Origin: Ceratopteris richardii
Lineage: Eukaryota; Streptophyta; Polypodiopsida; Polypodiales; Pteridaceae
DNA: 64,000 nt
Direction of reading: 5' to 3'
NCBI GenBank assembly: GCA_020310875.1
Contig: CM035406.1
Coordinates: forward strand, 85,564,664-85,628,663
The stretch's first letter is position 1. Every line of letters begins with the position of its first letter. The translations under genes and the position numbers were made by a program. This document shows, one piece after another, positions 55,236 through 64,000 of this stretch. The notes under the pieces are model-generated. The model did no database searches and was not told the origin of the DNA. It was given only the letters and a program-made list of their open reading frames with translations.

Positions 55236-56370
55236 TGTAATAGGCCTCTTTTCTAGTGAAATATTTCATTTTGAAATTTCTGAATTTCATTGCGGGGATA
55301 ATGCTTAGAACGAATAATTAGGTCATTTTATGCATGTAGGAAAAATTTTGGGTTGACAAGTTTCATATTCTCTCTCTAGACCTTCATTGCATCATGTTTT
55401 CTAGTGGGATTTCGAAGGTGAAGATGAAAGAATTAAGGAAAACTCTGTATGAGGGAAAGGTAGAGCAAGTAGAAGAGAATAAAAGTGCCTGTGTGAGATT
55501 TTTGTGAATCATGTTCTAAGTACCTCGTTCAGGGTCCTACGTTTAGTTCATTGTAAGAAAATGCCTTGATTTTACTCTCTCTGGAATTTTAAACCTTGCA
55601 GGGCTCAAAAGTGGCATTTGGAGGTGGATTTGGACCTCGGACGTCTCTAACACTATTGTGCAGATCGAGAAATTGAATAAAAGTGTCTCTCACAAGCTTA
55701 ACCTAATTTCTCATTGTTTTTGAGTTATAGGGCTTTGAAAAGTATCGTGTTTTGTAACACTTAAAAAAAAAACGAGGGCTTGTTTAATTCTATTCGAATC
55801 TATGATTCTTATGCTCACGTGTCACCATGTCTAATTATGTATGTTTTCGGATATGTCTTCTAGGTGTTTTTCTGCTATTTTTGACAGGTATGCTAAAGAA
55901 AGGAAGTACACTACGACCGCATGGCTTTTTGCAAAAGTTTTGGAGAAACTCGACTTTTTCTAAATTTGGTGGATCGCACACTTCTTTGGGGAGCAGAACT
56001 ACGATCAAACAGAAAAAGATAAGAAGGCCTGCGCATCAACACGGAGGACACACAAAAATCTGAGAATTACCTTGTGATTGAGAGTGTGATTGAGAGTGAG
56101 AGTGAGAGTGAGAGTGTGATTGAGAGTGCGAGTGAGAATGCGATTGTGATATCTCGGGGGTTCGGGAGGTAGATGCTTCGTCAAGAAGCTATTATCCAAA
56201 GCTACTGTAACCATTGATTCACATCTATAATATCAAAATTCTTCCTTCTTTGCGTCATATTTGTTCTATTCTTCCGCATCAGATTTTCTTTTACCTTGTG
56301 CAATCTCTGCGTTCTTCTCTCCACTGTTATTTCTGAGTAATCGAAAGATTGTGATTGAGGAAACGCTACA
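55236..56370 (+). repeat. Chromovirus LTR 2 (1135 bp, shared)
   Basis: TGTAATAGGCC to GCTACA. It serves as 3' LTR of internal 1 and 5' LTR of internal 2. Confidence 0.92.
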
Positions 56371-56372
56371 AG

Positions 56373-56385
56373 TGGTATCAGAGCA
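56373..56385 (+). other. Primer-binding site of internal region 2
   Basis: TGGTATCAGAGCA, two bases after LTR 2. Confidence 0.9.
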
Positions 56386-56404
56386 GAATCAATCCGCGGG
56401 AACG

Positions 56405-57423
56405 ATGGATGGTCTAACACAAAAGGTTCGTGAACAAGAGGAGCTTATTCAGAAGCTTCTTGGTGAATCGCGCAAAGAACGAGGGGGAAAGCAACCAGAA
56501 GGAGCAACAAATTTGTTTGTGGAGCTGAACGATGAAATAGATGAAGGTTCGGGAACATCTAGTGTACCTCGCGAAAAACAAAAACGCAATTCTGAAGATA
56601 TGGAACTAGGTGAGTTTGCCCTTAACCAAGTCTTCAAGAAGGCAAAGTTAAATGATTTTGATGGCGAGAAGAAGAGTGGCGAAGATCTTGAGGCATGGAT
56701 TGAAGAACTAGAGGATTTCTTTGACCTTCGACAATTTAGTGAAGAGTCCAAGGCAAAAGTTGGGATCCTGCATCTGCATGGGATCGCGAAGCTATGGTGG
56801 AAGTCATATATGCAGACTCCAACAGGTTCTGGTTCTGTTCTATGGAAGGAATTTAGAGAACAAGCTGAAAAACGCTATTGTTCTCCACACTACCATATGA
56901 GAAGAAGATGGAGTTCTACAATTTCAGACAACACGAAAGTGACAAGCATAGCTTATCTGTTGATGAGTACAAAGAGAAGTTCCTACGTCTTCATAAATAT
57001 GCATTAGAGGTTAGTGCTAATGCTCTAAAGAGTAAATTTATTGAAGGGCTTCGTGAGGAACTTTGCTATCAAGTCAACGGATCTGGATGCACTGATTTTC
57101 TTGATGCTGTTGCGATGGCTGAGAACTTTGAGAAGATGGAGAAGTTCAATTTGCATAAGGCAAATAGAAGCAGATTCATTGCAACGGGACATAGGCCGCA
57201 AAGACCTGTTGCAATGAACATGAACAATTCAAAGAAAACTCCATCTTCTAACGACCAAGGTAAGAACCCTGCTCGGTCGGTGGAAAATCAAAGTAGGCGT
57301 CAACCAATTGAGTGGCAACAAGACCCTAATTTTATTGAGAGGGCAAAACGACTTGGTCTGTGTTTTCGTTGCGGGGAGCAAGGGCATCGGATATATGAGT
57401 GCCCGAACAAGGCAGTCTTTTGA
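56405..57423 (+). pseudogene. Chromovirus gag, internal region 2
   Basis: ATG at 56405. The N-terminal coiled-coil-like part is Gln/Glu/Lys-rich; the capsid core at about 56650-56880 (KLNDFDGEK, KLWWKSYMQ) is intact. One base is missing near 56898 compared with internal 1 (CATATGAGAAG versus CATATGGAGAAG), shifting the frame. The rest of capsid and one CCHC knuckle ([14 protein letters not shown], about 57364-57405) follow in the second frame, ending at TGA 57421-57423. Confidence 0.88.
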
Positions 57424-58284
57424 CCCGCACAATCAAAAGCGATAAACATTATCGAGGAGGGTACAATTATTGAGGAAGCAGATGATAGCGGTAAGTGCGT
57501 TGACTCCACTTTACGTTGCATGGTGGTTAGTTCTTTCCCAAAGGTTTCTGTAATTACGATTCCGGGTATGATTTCTGTGCATAAAACCAGATTTTTTATC
57601 GATTCAGGTAGTACCCATTGTTTTCTATCTTTCAAATTGGTACAGAATCTAGGGATAGCCCTAAATATGTAGATAACTAGACCTGTAGAGATGGCCAATG
57701 GACGATTACACTACACGAAAGGATATGTTGAAAACCCTGAATTTACTCTTTCTAATAGGCGCTTTTCTGTAAGCTTCCATGCAATTGAAATGAAACAGAG
57801 TGATGTAATCATCGGCATGGATTGGTTAGTTAAAAATTCTGCGACAATTAATTGTGAAAAAGGAACGTTCACTGTGAAGCTAAATGATGAATCTATTCAT
57901 ATTCTAGGTGATGTCTTTAATCCTAAGCCTACTCTTATTTTTGCTATGCAGATAATTAGAGGTATATGTGATGGCTGCAAAACATTTGTAGTGTATGTGA
58001 ACAATCTGCATCAGGAAGGAAATGACGAAGATATTCCAGATTACGTAGGAAATCTCTTGAAAGAATATGCGGATGTATTTCCAGAAGGCTTGCCTGGTAT
58101 ACCCCCACCTAGGCAGATTGACCATGCCATTGACCTATATCGAGGGAGTGAACCATATTCTAGAGCACCCTATAGATTTAACATTGATGAACTAAAGGAG
58201 CTTAAGATTGAATTAGATGATCTTTTGAAGAAAGGCTTAATAAAACCGAGTGTATCACCTTGGGGTGCGCCTCTTTTATTTTAG
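57424..58284 (+). pseudogene. Chromovirus protease and RT start, internal region 2
   Basis: Protease active site IDSGSTHCF at about 57598-57624. TAG near 57669, then an open frame through the protease-RT connection. RT begins near 58130 ([17 protein letters not shown]) and is cut by TAG at 58282-58284, where internal 1 has CAG. Confidence 0.88.
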
Positions 58285-59400
58285 AAGAAGAACGACGGCT
58301 CTTACAGATTATGCATTGACTATAGGGGGTTGAATAAAAGAACAATTAAGAATAAGTATCCACTCCCTTACATAGATGACTTATTAGGTCAATTAAGTGG
58401 AGCGACCGTATTCACAAAGATTGACTTAAGATCTGGATATCACCAAATTAGGATCAAAACAGAGGATATTCCTAAGACGGCTTTTCGAACACGATATGGT
58501 CACTATGAGTTTATGGTTCTACCTTTTGGTTTAACAAACGCTCCTGCCACATTTATGTGCTTGATGAATAATATTTTTCACGATTACCTAGATGAATTCA
58601 TCTTAGTCTTCCTTGATGATATATTTGTGTACTCTAAAGATGATTTGGAGCATGCGGTACATCTCAAGAAGACTTTGCAAACTCTTAGAGAACACAAATT
58701 GTATGGGAAAAAGAGTAAGTGTTTCTTTGCTAAGGATGAACTTGTGTATCTAGGAAGAGTAATATCAAAAGAAGGAATCCTTATAGATGAAGATAAAGTA
58801 AAAACAATAGTTGATTGGCCAATTCCTAAGACTGTAAGGGATGTTAGAAGTTTTCTTACTCCCCTCACCAAATTATCTAAGAAGAATGTAGGATTTGCGT
58901 GGAGTGATGCCTGTCAAAAATCATTTGAAACATTGAAACAAAAAGTCGTTGAGAATTGTGTTTTGAAAATACCAGAAATGGGAAAGCCTTTTGTGGTTGC
59001 ATGTGATGCAAGTGGTAGTCAAATAGGATGTGTTATTTCACAGGATGATAGGGTGGTCGCATATGAGTCCAAAAAACTAAGAAAGCATGAACTTAACTAT
59101 CCTACTCATGATTTAGAAATGCTAGCTGTTGTGCATGCACTTAAGCATTGGAGAAATCTATTGTGAGGGGTTAAGTTTGAATTGAAAACAGATCATGAAA
59201 GTCTAAAATACATCTTCACTCAACCATTGCTTAACAATAGGCAGAAGCGTTGGATTGAATTATTAAGCGAGTATGATTTTGACATTAAAACATTAAGTAT
59301 CTTGCTGGTAAGGAAAATAAGGTTGCTGATGCATTGAGTCGGAGACCTTTGTGTAATCTTGTTTCTGTAATAAATTCTGATTTTCTCAATCAAATTCTAG
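58285..59400 (+). pseudogene. Chromovirus RT and RNase H, internal region 2
   Basis: RT blocks [14 protein letters not shown] (58313-58354), [12 protein letters not shown] (58522-58557) and catalytic FLDDIFVYS (58609-58635). RT thumb and connection follow. RNase H starts with [13 protein letters not shown] (about 58996-59034) and its Glu block [15 protein letters not shown] (59107-59151). TGA at 59164-59166 and a shift near 59300 break it. ADALSRRP-type residues at 59325-59350 mark the RNase H end. Confidence 0.89.
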
Positions 59401-59810
59401 AAGATATAAAATAGGATCCTTTTTATGCACCTATTTTGAATGCTTTGAATGCGAACAGGGGATCGACGTATGAGGAAAAATTTCATTTGCAGAATGGAAC
59501 ACTGTATTGTAACAATCGGCTATGCTTATCTTCTGAATCTCCACTAAAAGTTAAAATACTGCATGATTGTCATGATGCACCTTTTTCTGCACATCCAGGT
59601 TATTCAAGGACATATGTTAAAACAAAGTATTCTTACTTTTGGCCGTGTATGAAGTGGGATATTAGAAAATATGTAAATGATAGAGATTCTAGAGATTTAC
59701 GTCAAACTTCTGAAAATATGTAAATGATAGAGATTCTAGAGATTTACGCCTAAAAGCATAATTTCTGATAGAGATTCTAGATTTACGTCAAACTTCTGGA
59801 AAGCGACATT
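59401..59810 (+). pseudogene. Chromovirus integrase N-terminus with core deletion, internal region 2
   Basis: The zinc-binding H-H part (HDCHDAPFSAHPGYSRTYVK, about 59563-59622) is present. After WDIRKYV the C-C part and first catalytic Asp are missing. Three near-copies of TGATAGAGATTCTAGA (about 59679, 59724, 59768) stand in their place; the last leads into the DRDSRF block with the second catalytic Asp. Confidence 0.8.
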
Positions 59811-60630
59811 TGAATCCATTGGAACTCAACTTCGTATGAGTACAACTTTCCATCCATAAACTGATGGGGAAACCGAGAGGGTTAACAGGGTAGTTGAGGA
59901 TATGTTGCGTATGTATGTGAATGAAAAGCAGGGTAACAGGAGTGAATATTTACCCTGGGTTGAGTTTGCATACAATAGTGCATGGCATACATCTATAAAA
60001 ATGACTCCGTTTCAAGCTATGTATGGTTATAACTGCTTGACTCCACCTTCGTTTTTGGGTTTTCTAAATAAAGTAGAAGTTTCCAAAGAAATGCTTGATA
60101 AGATGGATGAAGAACTTGGAAAAATTAAGAAACATATAAGAGAAGCTCAGAAAAGACAAAAGAAGTTCTATGATTTAAAGAGAAGACCACTTGAATTCCA
60201 AGTTGATGATATGGTATTTCTTAAAGTTAATCCTCACCCATCTAACTTGTTGCTAGGGAAGGATCATAGACTTTCTCCTCGATATGCAGGGCCTTTTAAA
60301 GTTTTGAAAAAGATCGGATCTCTTTCTTATTTGCTGGAATTACCTAAATATCTAAATGTGCATCCTGTATTTCATGTCAGCTTACTTAAAAGATATGTGT
60401 CTAATGTTCCTCATGTTTTGCAGGACAATTATAAGCTGAAAGACGATGGCTATTTTGAGCTTCAACCAGAAATAATATTAGATAGGAAGGAAAGATTTCT
60501 TAGAAATAGATCTATAGTAGAAATTTTGGTGAAATGGCATTCATACCCAGTAGAAGATTCGAGTTGGGTGAATTTAGATGACTTTCTAACACATTATCCT
60601 GCTTTCCAACTCCGAGGAAAATGTTCTTAA
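59811..60630 (+). pseudogene. Chromovirus integrase C-terminal half and chromodomain, internal region 2
   Basis: Catalytic Glu block TDGETERVNRVVEDML (about 59860-59907; TAA at 59857-59859 just before it), then an open frame to TAA 60628-60630. It includes WVEFAYNSAWHTSIKMTPF, the GPFKVLKKIGS block, VHPVFHVSLLK and a chromodomain with VKWHSYPVEDSSWV near 60530-60571. The aromatic residues expected for a methyl-lysine cage are partly visible (Trp of VKWH, Trp of SSWV). Confidence 0.9.
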
Positions 60631-60640
60631 AGGGGGGAAG
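60629..60640 (+). other. Polypurine tract of internal region 2
   Basis: AAAGGGGGGAAG three bases before LTR 3. Confidence 0.8.
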
Positions 60641-60643
60641 AAT

Positions 60644-61786
60644 TGTAATAGGCCTCTTTTCTAGTGAAAGAATTCATTTTGAACTTTCTGAATTTCATTG
60701 TGGGGATAATGCTTAGAACGAATAATTAGGTCATTTTATGCATGTAGGAAAAATTTTGGGTTGACAAGTTTCATATTCTCTCTCTAGACCTTAATTGCAT
60801 CATGTTTTCTAGTGGGATTTTGAAGCTGAAGATGAAAGAATTAAGGAAAACTCTCTATGAGGGAAAGGTAGAACAAGTAGAAGAGAATAAAGGTGCCTGT
60901 GTGAGATTTTTGTGAATCATGTTCTAAATACCTTGTTCAGGGTCCTACATTTAGTTCATTGTAAGAAAATGCCTTGATTTTACTCTCTCTCTAGACTTTT
61001 AAACCTTGTAGGGCTCAAAAGTGGCATTTGGAGGTGGATTTGGACCTCGGATGGCTCTAACACTATTGTGCAGATCGAAAAATTGAAAAAAAGTGTCTCT
61101 CACAAGCTTAACCTAATTCCTCATTGTTTTTGAGTTACAGGGCTTTGAAAAGTGCCGTTTTTTCTAACACTTCAAAAAAAATGAGGGCTTGTCTAATTCT
61201 ATTCGAATCCGTGATTCTCATGCTCACGTGTCACCATGTCTAATTATGTATGCTTTCGGATATGTCTTCTTGGTGTTTTTCTGCTATTTTTGACAGGTAT
61301 GCTAAAGAAAGGGAGTACACTTCGATCGCATGGCTTTTTGCGAAAGTTTTGGAGAAACTCAACTTTTTCTAAATTTGGTGGATCGCACACGTCTTTGGGG
61401 AGCACATCTGCGATCAAACGAAAAAAGATAAGAAGGCCTGCGCATCAACACAGAGGACACACAAAAATCTGAGAATTACCTTGTGATTGAGAGTAAGAGT
61501 GAGAGTAAGAGTTTGATTGAGAGTGTGAGTGAGAATGCGATTCTGATAGCTCGGGGGTGGTCGGGAGGTAGAGGCTTCGTCAGGAAGCTATTGTCCAAAG
61601 CTACTGTAACCATTGATTCACATCTATAATATCAAAATTCTTCCTTCTCTACATCATATTTGTTCTACTCTTCCGCATCAGATTTTCTTTTACCTTGTGC
61701 AATCTCTGCGTTCTTCTCTCCACTGTTATTTCTGAGTAATCAAAAGATTGTGATTGGGGATAGATTGTGGTTGAGGAAACGCTACA
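60644..61786 (+). repeat. Chromovirus LTR 3 (1143 bp)
   Basis: TGTAATAGGCC to GCTACA; like LTR 2 with scattered substitutions and a short duplicated GATTGTGGTTGAGG-type insert near its end. Confidence 0.92.
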
Positions 61787-64000
61787 TGGAAGAACAGAAA
61801 TGAAAATGGATGATGAGATGAAATATTTTATATTATCATGAGTCAACCACCATCATGGGATTTCACAGAGATTGAGAACCATCTACCTATTAGAAAGCTT
61901 CACCTCACACATAGTCGGGATGCCATTGCATGAATTTGAGCTCATCTGCTGGGCCCTTTAAGATATAACATTTTTCATCATGTCTAATGCTATTTTCCTA
62001 CTAAAAAATTAAAGAATGGATTTTATTTTATTGTTTCTTATGTTTGGTGTGATTCTTTTCCAATAAAGCATGTTCATTATTTTATTGAATTCTTGATTCC
62101 TATAGAAATGTAGAAATACATTGCTCAATCATTGTGGTCATACCCTATACATATTCAAAACCTAGTTGAAAGCCATTCCACTACCCCACAATCGTTTCAA
62201 TCAATAGTCAGATGGTCATATGTGGCCGGGAAAGGGAGAGGCTTAGCAACTAGTTTAAGGAAGTTAGGCTAAGCTAATTACAATGGTGTAGTTTATGGCA
62301 TGATTGATAAACAAAAGGTTTATATTGACCTACATAACGTAGGCAATAATCCATCATGGTTACATGCATAGGCGTTTCTCTTGAGAGGCCTTGTGTGCTT
62401 TCCCTGCATGGGCTGGTTGGGTTACCTTTAATGTGACTTAATTCATGCCTCTTCGGTTTTTCTCCTTTCTCATCTTCTCAAGGGATTGTGAATGATCCAT
62501 CTTTTGTCTCTACACGTTTGTCTTCTTTTCTACTTGAGTCATAACGACTAGAAGCTCCCCAAATTACACCACTAGTCCTAGGCAAGTGCACATGTGCTTT
62601 CTTTGCTTCTTGGTTTCTCTAAGCAACATTAATCATGTGCAAGGGATATGAGTTACCTTGAGTGGTGGTGAATATAATTTCCTTCAACCAATCTTTGGTG
62701 TAATGTTCCTTTGGAACTACAAAAGGTGCATTCATAAATCTATCAATGTGATGTTCCCGAAAGAAAAAGACAGAGAAGGAACAGCTTGTATGAGCAATTC
62801 TTATACAACCATTGTTGAAGAGAACACAAGCAAACATCAATACAAGAGCTTGTCAAATCAATTTTCAAAATACGTAGCAAATAAACATTCACCTTTTTGT
62901 TGAAACACAATTTTTTAACCACCTCCTTCTTTTGGGGATGCACCTATGGCAAGCATAGAATTGAAGGAATGAGTGAAGATAGATGGTTTCCCGTGGGCTC
63001 TTTCTATCCTTGCATTATTTTTCTTTATTCTCAATAACCAAAGGGAAACTCCTTGCTTAATAGGTCTCCCTTGCGATCTTTCACCTCAAGTTTAGGTTGT
63101 CGTATCTTATTGCATAGTCAAGCAGTGCTAGCACTTCTAACTTTGAGTTGCGATAGCTAGTTCTACTTACCTACTCGTCTATTTGTATTCATTTTACATC
63201 CGTTGGATAGACAATAAAGTTTTCTTACTTTCAATTGATTCTTAGTTAATTCACTCGTTCATTTTTTAGTATTTTTTGAAAGAGGATGTATATGATACTA
63301 TTCAGTGTAGATGATGAAGTTTTCTACTAAGTTTGAAAAGACAAGGTGCATGGAATGATTTAGTGTAGACAATGATCAAGTTGAATAGTATGTAATGGAG
63401 GCATGTTTCGCCCAATCCAGGGCATGATTTTATTGAGATAATTTGTGCAAGATATGTTTAAAATCTTAGTTTGTAGAGGTAGATATTCTTTCTATTTCTT
63501 TAGACAACTTAATGGTGAGGTAGAAATTGGGTATTTGGGGTGCTTCTTACCCACTTTCTTAATGTTATTCGGGATAAAATAATCTCAAATTTGTTGCAAT
63601 AAGAATTAATTATTGAGGATCCAATAATAAAATATTATTCTCATGCAAAAATTGAACTTCAAACCTTGTTAAAAAAAAGGAACTCTTCTGATTTTCAAAA
63701 ATCTCTATATCACTCCAAAATTGGTTACGTGAGACTAATGGTTATCATAAAAACAGACTCACATATATACACACACACACATAATGGTGCCTTAATTGCA
63801 GATTTTGCAAACAAAAAGCCAAATATATAATGATTGAGTATGAAACCTTATGAGGTATCAAAAAAGACAAATTGAAGAAGCAATTTCTATCAGATACGAA
63901 TAATAAAAAATCCTATTAAATAAGAATAATACGAATTGGTCTATCATAACATCATCCAATGTCTAGCATGTTTAGTGTCTCATTGAACTAGGCAAAACTA
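61787..64000 (-). repeat. Inverted copy of the 32.9-35.1 kb segment
   Basis: Reverse complement matches unit A from the left arm (about 35080) down to the spacer near 32900, continuing past the window end. It has lost the 34915-34975 part (joint near 61898) and keeps a segment near 62269-62300 missing in unit A. It contains the decayed gypsy gag-like frame (62619-62840, minus) and a CA microsatellite (about 63763). No intact gene. Confidence 0.82.

Larger units (their letters stand above)
51667..61786 (+). mobile_element. Ty3/gypsy chromovirus, LTR-internal-LTR-internal-LTR
   Basis: Three LTR copies (first truncated) enclose two internal regions in the same orientation. The PR-RT-RH-IN order with a C-terminal chromodomain marks a chromovirus. 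The primer-binding site matches the 3' end of initiator Met tRNA (TGGTATCAGAGCA). Internal 1 has a 1.3 kb deletion; internal 2 is fuller but broken. Unequal recombination between two elements, or between LTRs of sister copies, is the simplest origin. Confidence 0.92.

Noticed and set aside
1-64000. tRNA, rRNA or other structured RNA genes
   Set aside because: No recognisable tRNA boxes in a cloverleaf context or rRNA segments; the only tRNA-like words are primer-binding sites.

Overview
The window looks like a repeat-dense stretch of a large land-plant nuclear genome. The evidence is stacked, mutually inserted and decayed plant-type LTR retrotransposons (Ty3/gypsy of two lineages and Ty1/copia on both strands), AT-rich spacers, microsatellites, and one small intron-containing gene in four copies. 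Nothing bacterial, organellar or viral was seen. Species cannot be named from sequence alone; a conifer or other large-genome plant is a guess. No rRNA or tRNA gene was recognised.

Layout. 1-8866: a defective Ty3/gypsy element (no chromodomain) with about 2.2 kb LTRs that carry a G/C-strand-biased 12-bp minisatellite; its 5' LTR is cut by the window start. 8867-13045: minus-strand Ty1/copia remains into which that gypsy element inserted, ending in a stub of a plus-strand copia. 13046-17260, 22240-26078, 34481-39074 and 47301-51666: four copies of one block made of an inverted arm, a conserved spacer, a small gene, its 3' region, and an oppositely oriented related arm. 16720-22380: a tandem run of about 2.3-2.4 kb units (arm plus copia 5' region). 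26079-39074 and 39075-about 51660: two tandem copies of an approximately 13.0 kb segment holding minus-strand copia, plus-strand copia with a 230-bp LTR, and the gene block. 51667-61786: a chromodomain Ty3/gypsy (chromovirus) in LTR-internal-LTR-internal-LTR form. 61787-64000: an inverted copy of 32.9-35.1 kb.

The item of most interest is the small gene. Exon 1 encodes a hydrophobic, signal-peptide-like N-terminus; a CT-rich intron with a good GT donor follows; an in-frame acceptor leads to exon 2, which encodes up to three copies of a [IV]PPS[AG]PS motif, two of them followed by an acidic stretch and Asp-Tyr. The core is like that of plant IDA/IDL and PIP secreted signalling peptides, and the DY context is like that of tyrosine-sulfated peptides. 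The copy at 23745-24580 is open end to end (126 aa, two motif remnants). The copy at 14831-15819 has all three motifs but a one-base frameshift. The copies near 36.7 kb and 49.6 kb are clearly broken. All are embedded in the retrotransposon-derived tandem structure, so the family appears to have been amplified and eroded together with its repeats.

All transposon genes seen are broken by stops, frameshifts or deletions, so none is likely to be autonomous. Boundaries of decayed repeats are approximate, by eye, unless a clear TG...CA or motif fixes them.
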